Part shown: positions 7,298 through 7,879 of the stretch, piece by piece | Numbering within the stretch: the stretch's first letter is position 1 | Layout: every line of letters begins with the position of its first letter | NCBI GenBank assembly: GCA_030740415.1 | Contig: JASLXI010000032.1 | Span: 1 to 7,879, forward strand | DNA from: Dehalococcoidia bacterium | Lineage (GTDB): Bacteria > Chloroflexota > Dehalococcoidia > UBA2985 | Length of the DNA: 7,879 nucleotides | Direction: 5' to 3' | Position numbers and translations under genes: made by a program | The notes under the pieces: model-generated | What the model was told of the DNA's origin: nothing | The model's input: the letters and a program-made list of their open reading frames with translations, nothing else | The model's database searches: none

Positions 7298-7323
7298 GAC
7301 TAATTATTGAGAATTGTTTAGGG

Positions 7324-7354
7324 TTGGAAAATGGTAATATGTTTGTGATACATT
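7324..7354 (+). promoter_or_regulatory. Possible promoter for the molybdo-hydroxylase gene
   Basis: TTGGAA (7324-7329) and TACATT (7349-7354) are 19 bases apart, the latter with a TG one base upstream as in extended -10 sites. The spacing is longer than ideal. TAATAT at 7335-7340 is a competing -10 with a poor -35 (TTGTTT, 7314-7319, 15-base spacing). The leader would be about 55 bases. Which site is used cannot be decided by reading. Confidence 0.3.
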
Positions 7355-7406
7355 ACGATGAGCAAGAGACCATTTGTAGCCATGTAGCTAGCTCAAGGTG
7401 CACCAC

Positions 7407-7412
7407 AGGAGG
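7407..7412 (+). promoter_or_regulatory. Shine-Dalgarno AGGAGG deciding the start at 7417
   Basis: A perfect AGGAGG lies four bases before ATG 7417. It is the strongest ribosome site in the window and fixes the start of the molybdopterin-binding subunit. Confidence 0.75.
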
Positions 7413-7416
7413 AAAT

Positions 7417-7879
7417 ATGCCGGACTACAAACCAAACATTGTGTTATCCAACCAAGAGTACAAGGTTGTTGGCACCAGGCCTATACGCCATGATGGCTGG
7501 GATAAGGTGACGGGTCGCGCCAGATACGCCGCTGATATAAGTCTGCCGGAAATGCTTTATGGCAAGATTCTGCGCAGTCCACACGCGCACGCTAAGATAA
7601 AGAACATCGATTACAGCAAAGCCCTCCAGCTGCCCGGGGTTCAGGCAGTGATAACCGCCGATGATTTGCCCGATCCATCCCAAGCGGGTGCAGCGGCTGT
7701 GTCGGGGGAGGAAGCGGGTGTCGCACAGATTTTCCGGGCCAGCAATATCATGGCCAGAGGGAAAGCACTCTATCGTGGCCATGCCATAGCAGCTGTGGCG
7801 GCAACCAGCCAGCACCTGGCTGAGGAAGCTCTGTCCCTGATAGACGTGGAGTACGAGGTATTAACTCCCGTTGTAACTC
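7417..7879 (+). CDS. Xanthine dehydrogenase/aldehyde oxidase family molybdopterin-binding subunit, N-terminal part (runs off window)
   Basis: Members are the large subunit of cytoplasmic molybdenum hydroxylases, which hydroxylate purines, aldehydes, CO or aromatic N-heterocycles using water. They pass electrons to 2Fe-2S and FAD subunits. The 154 codons seen here are open to the right edge, of about 750-800 in a complete gene. They show the a/b-hammerhead domain: VVGTRPIRHDGWDKVTGRARYAADI (about 17-41, given here only as the segment with G-DKVTG-A-YAAD key residues), ILRSPHAHAKIKNID (about 51-65), LPGVQAVITADDLP (about 72-85) and the edge strand RGHAIAAVAA with DVEYE (about 120-147). The active-site and cofactor residues lie beyond the window. 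There is no signal peptide. It is divergent from marR with a 200-bp shared upstream region. The small and medium subunits are not upstream, so any partners should lie downstream. The substrate cannot be assigned. Confidence 0.88.
   Translation, partial: MPDYKPNIVLSNQEYKVVGTRPIRHDGWDKVTGRARYAADISLPEMLYGKILRSPHAHAKIKNIDYSKALQLPGVQAVITADDLPDPSQAGAAAVSGEEAGVAQIFRASNIMARGKALYRGHAIAAVAATSQHLAEEALSLIDVEYEVLTPVVT

Noticed and set aside
7444..7815. Minus-strand open frame of 123 codons
   Set aside because: It is antisense to the molybdopterin-binding subunit, whose frame has a strong ribosome site and clear domain motifs.

Overview
This is a bacterial window of mixed, moderately GC-rich composition. 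It has compact genes, frequent GTG and TTG starts, and recognisable sigma70-type promoters. Nothing in it fixes the organism. The mix of tandem MFS exporters, a molybdenum hydroxylase subunit and a MarR regulator would suit an environmental lineage such as Chloroflexota (Dehalococcoidia/SAR202-like), but that is a low-confidence guess from gene content and style only. I saw no rRNA, tRNA, CRISPR array, transposase or phage gene.

Layout. Everything from 1 to about 7216 reads on the minus strand, so transcription runs right to left. In that order come: a MarR-family regulator (7216-6752); an MFS exporter with a glycine-methionine tail (6644-5205); a decayed C-terminal scrap of a further MFS gene (about 5145-4953); three more intact MFS exporters (4930-3602, 3563-2190, 2075-828); and a UDP-glucose dehydrogenase-like gene (718 to beyond base 1) that has lost its N-terminal NAD-binding half. 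To the right of marR, across a 200-bp divergent promoter region, a xanthine dehydrogenase/aldehyde oxidase-type molybdopterin-binding subunit starts on the plus strand at 7417 and leaves the window.

How it may work together. The four MFS proteins belong to the same broad drug/siderophore-exporter type (MefA/EntS-like, MFS_3), but they are clearly diverged from one another. This looks like an old tandem duplication array in which one copy has died. The MarR gene sits at its head and is a natural candidate to repress both the exporter array and the divergent molybdo-hydroxylase. That would couple oxidation of an aromatic or heterocyclic compound to efflux, which is inference from gene order. 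The truncated sugar-nucleotide dehydrogenase marks a probable rearrangement boundary at the far end of the array. The main points of interest are the array with its dead copy, the Gly-Met tail repeat and the truncated dehydrogenase. I do not see a clearly new molecular system.
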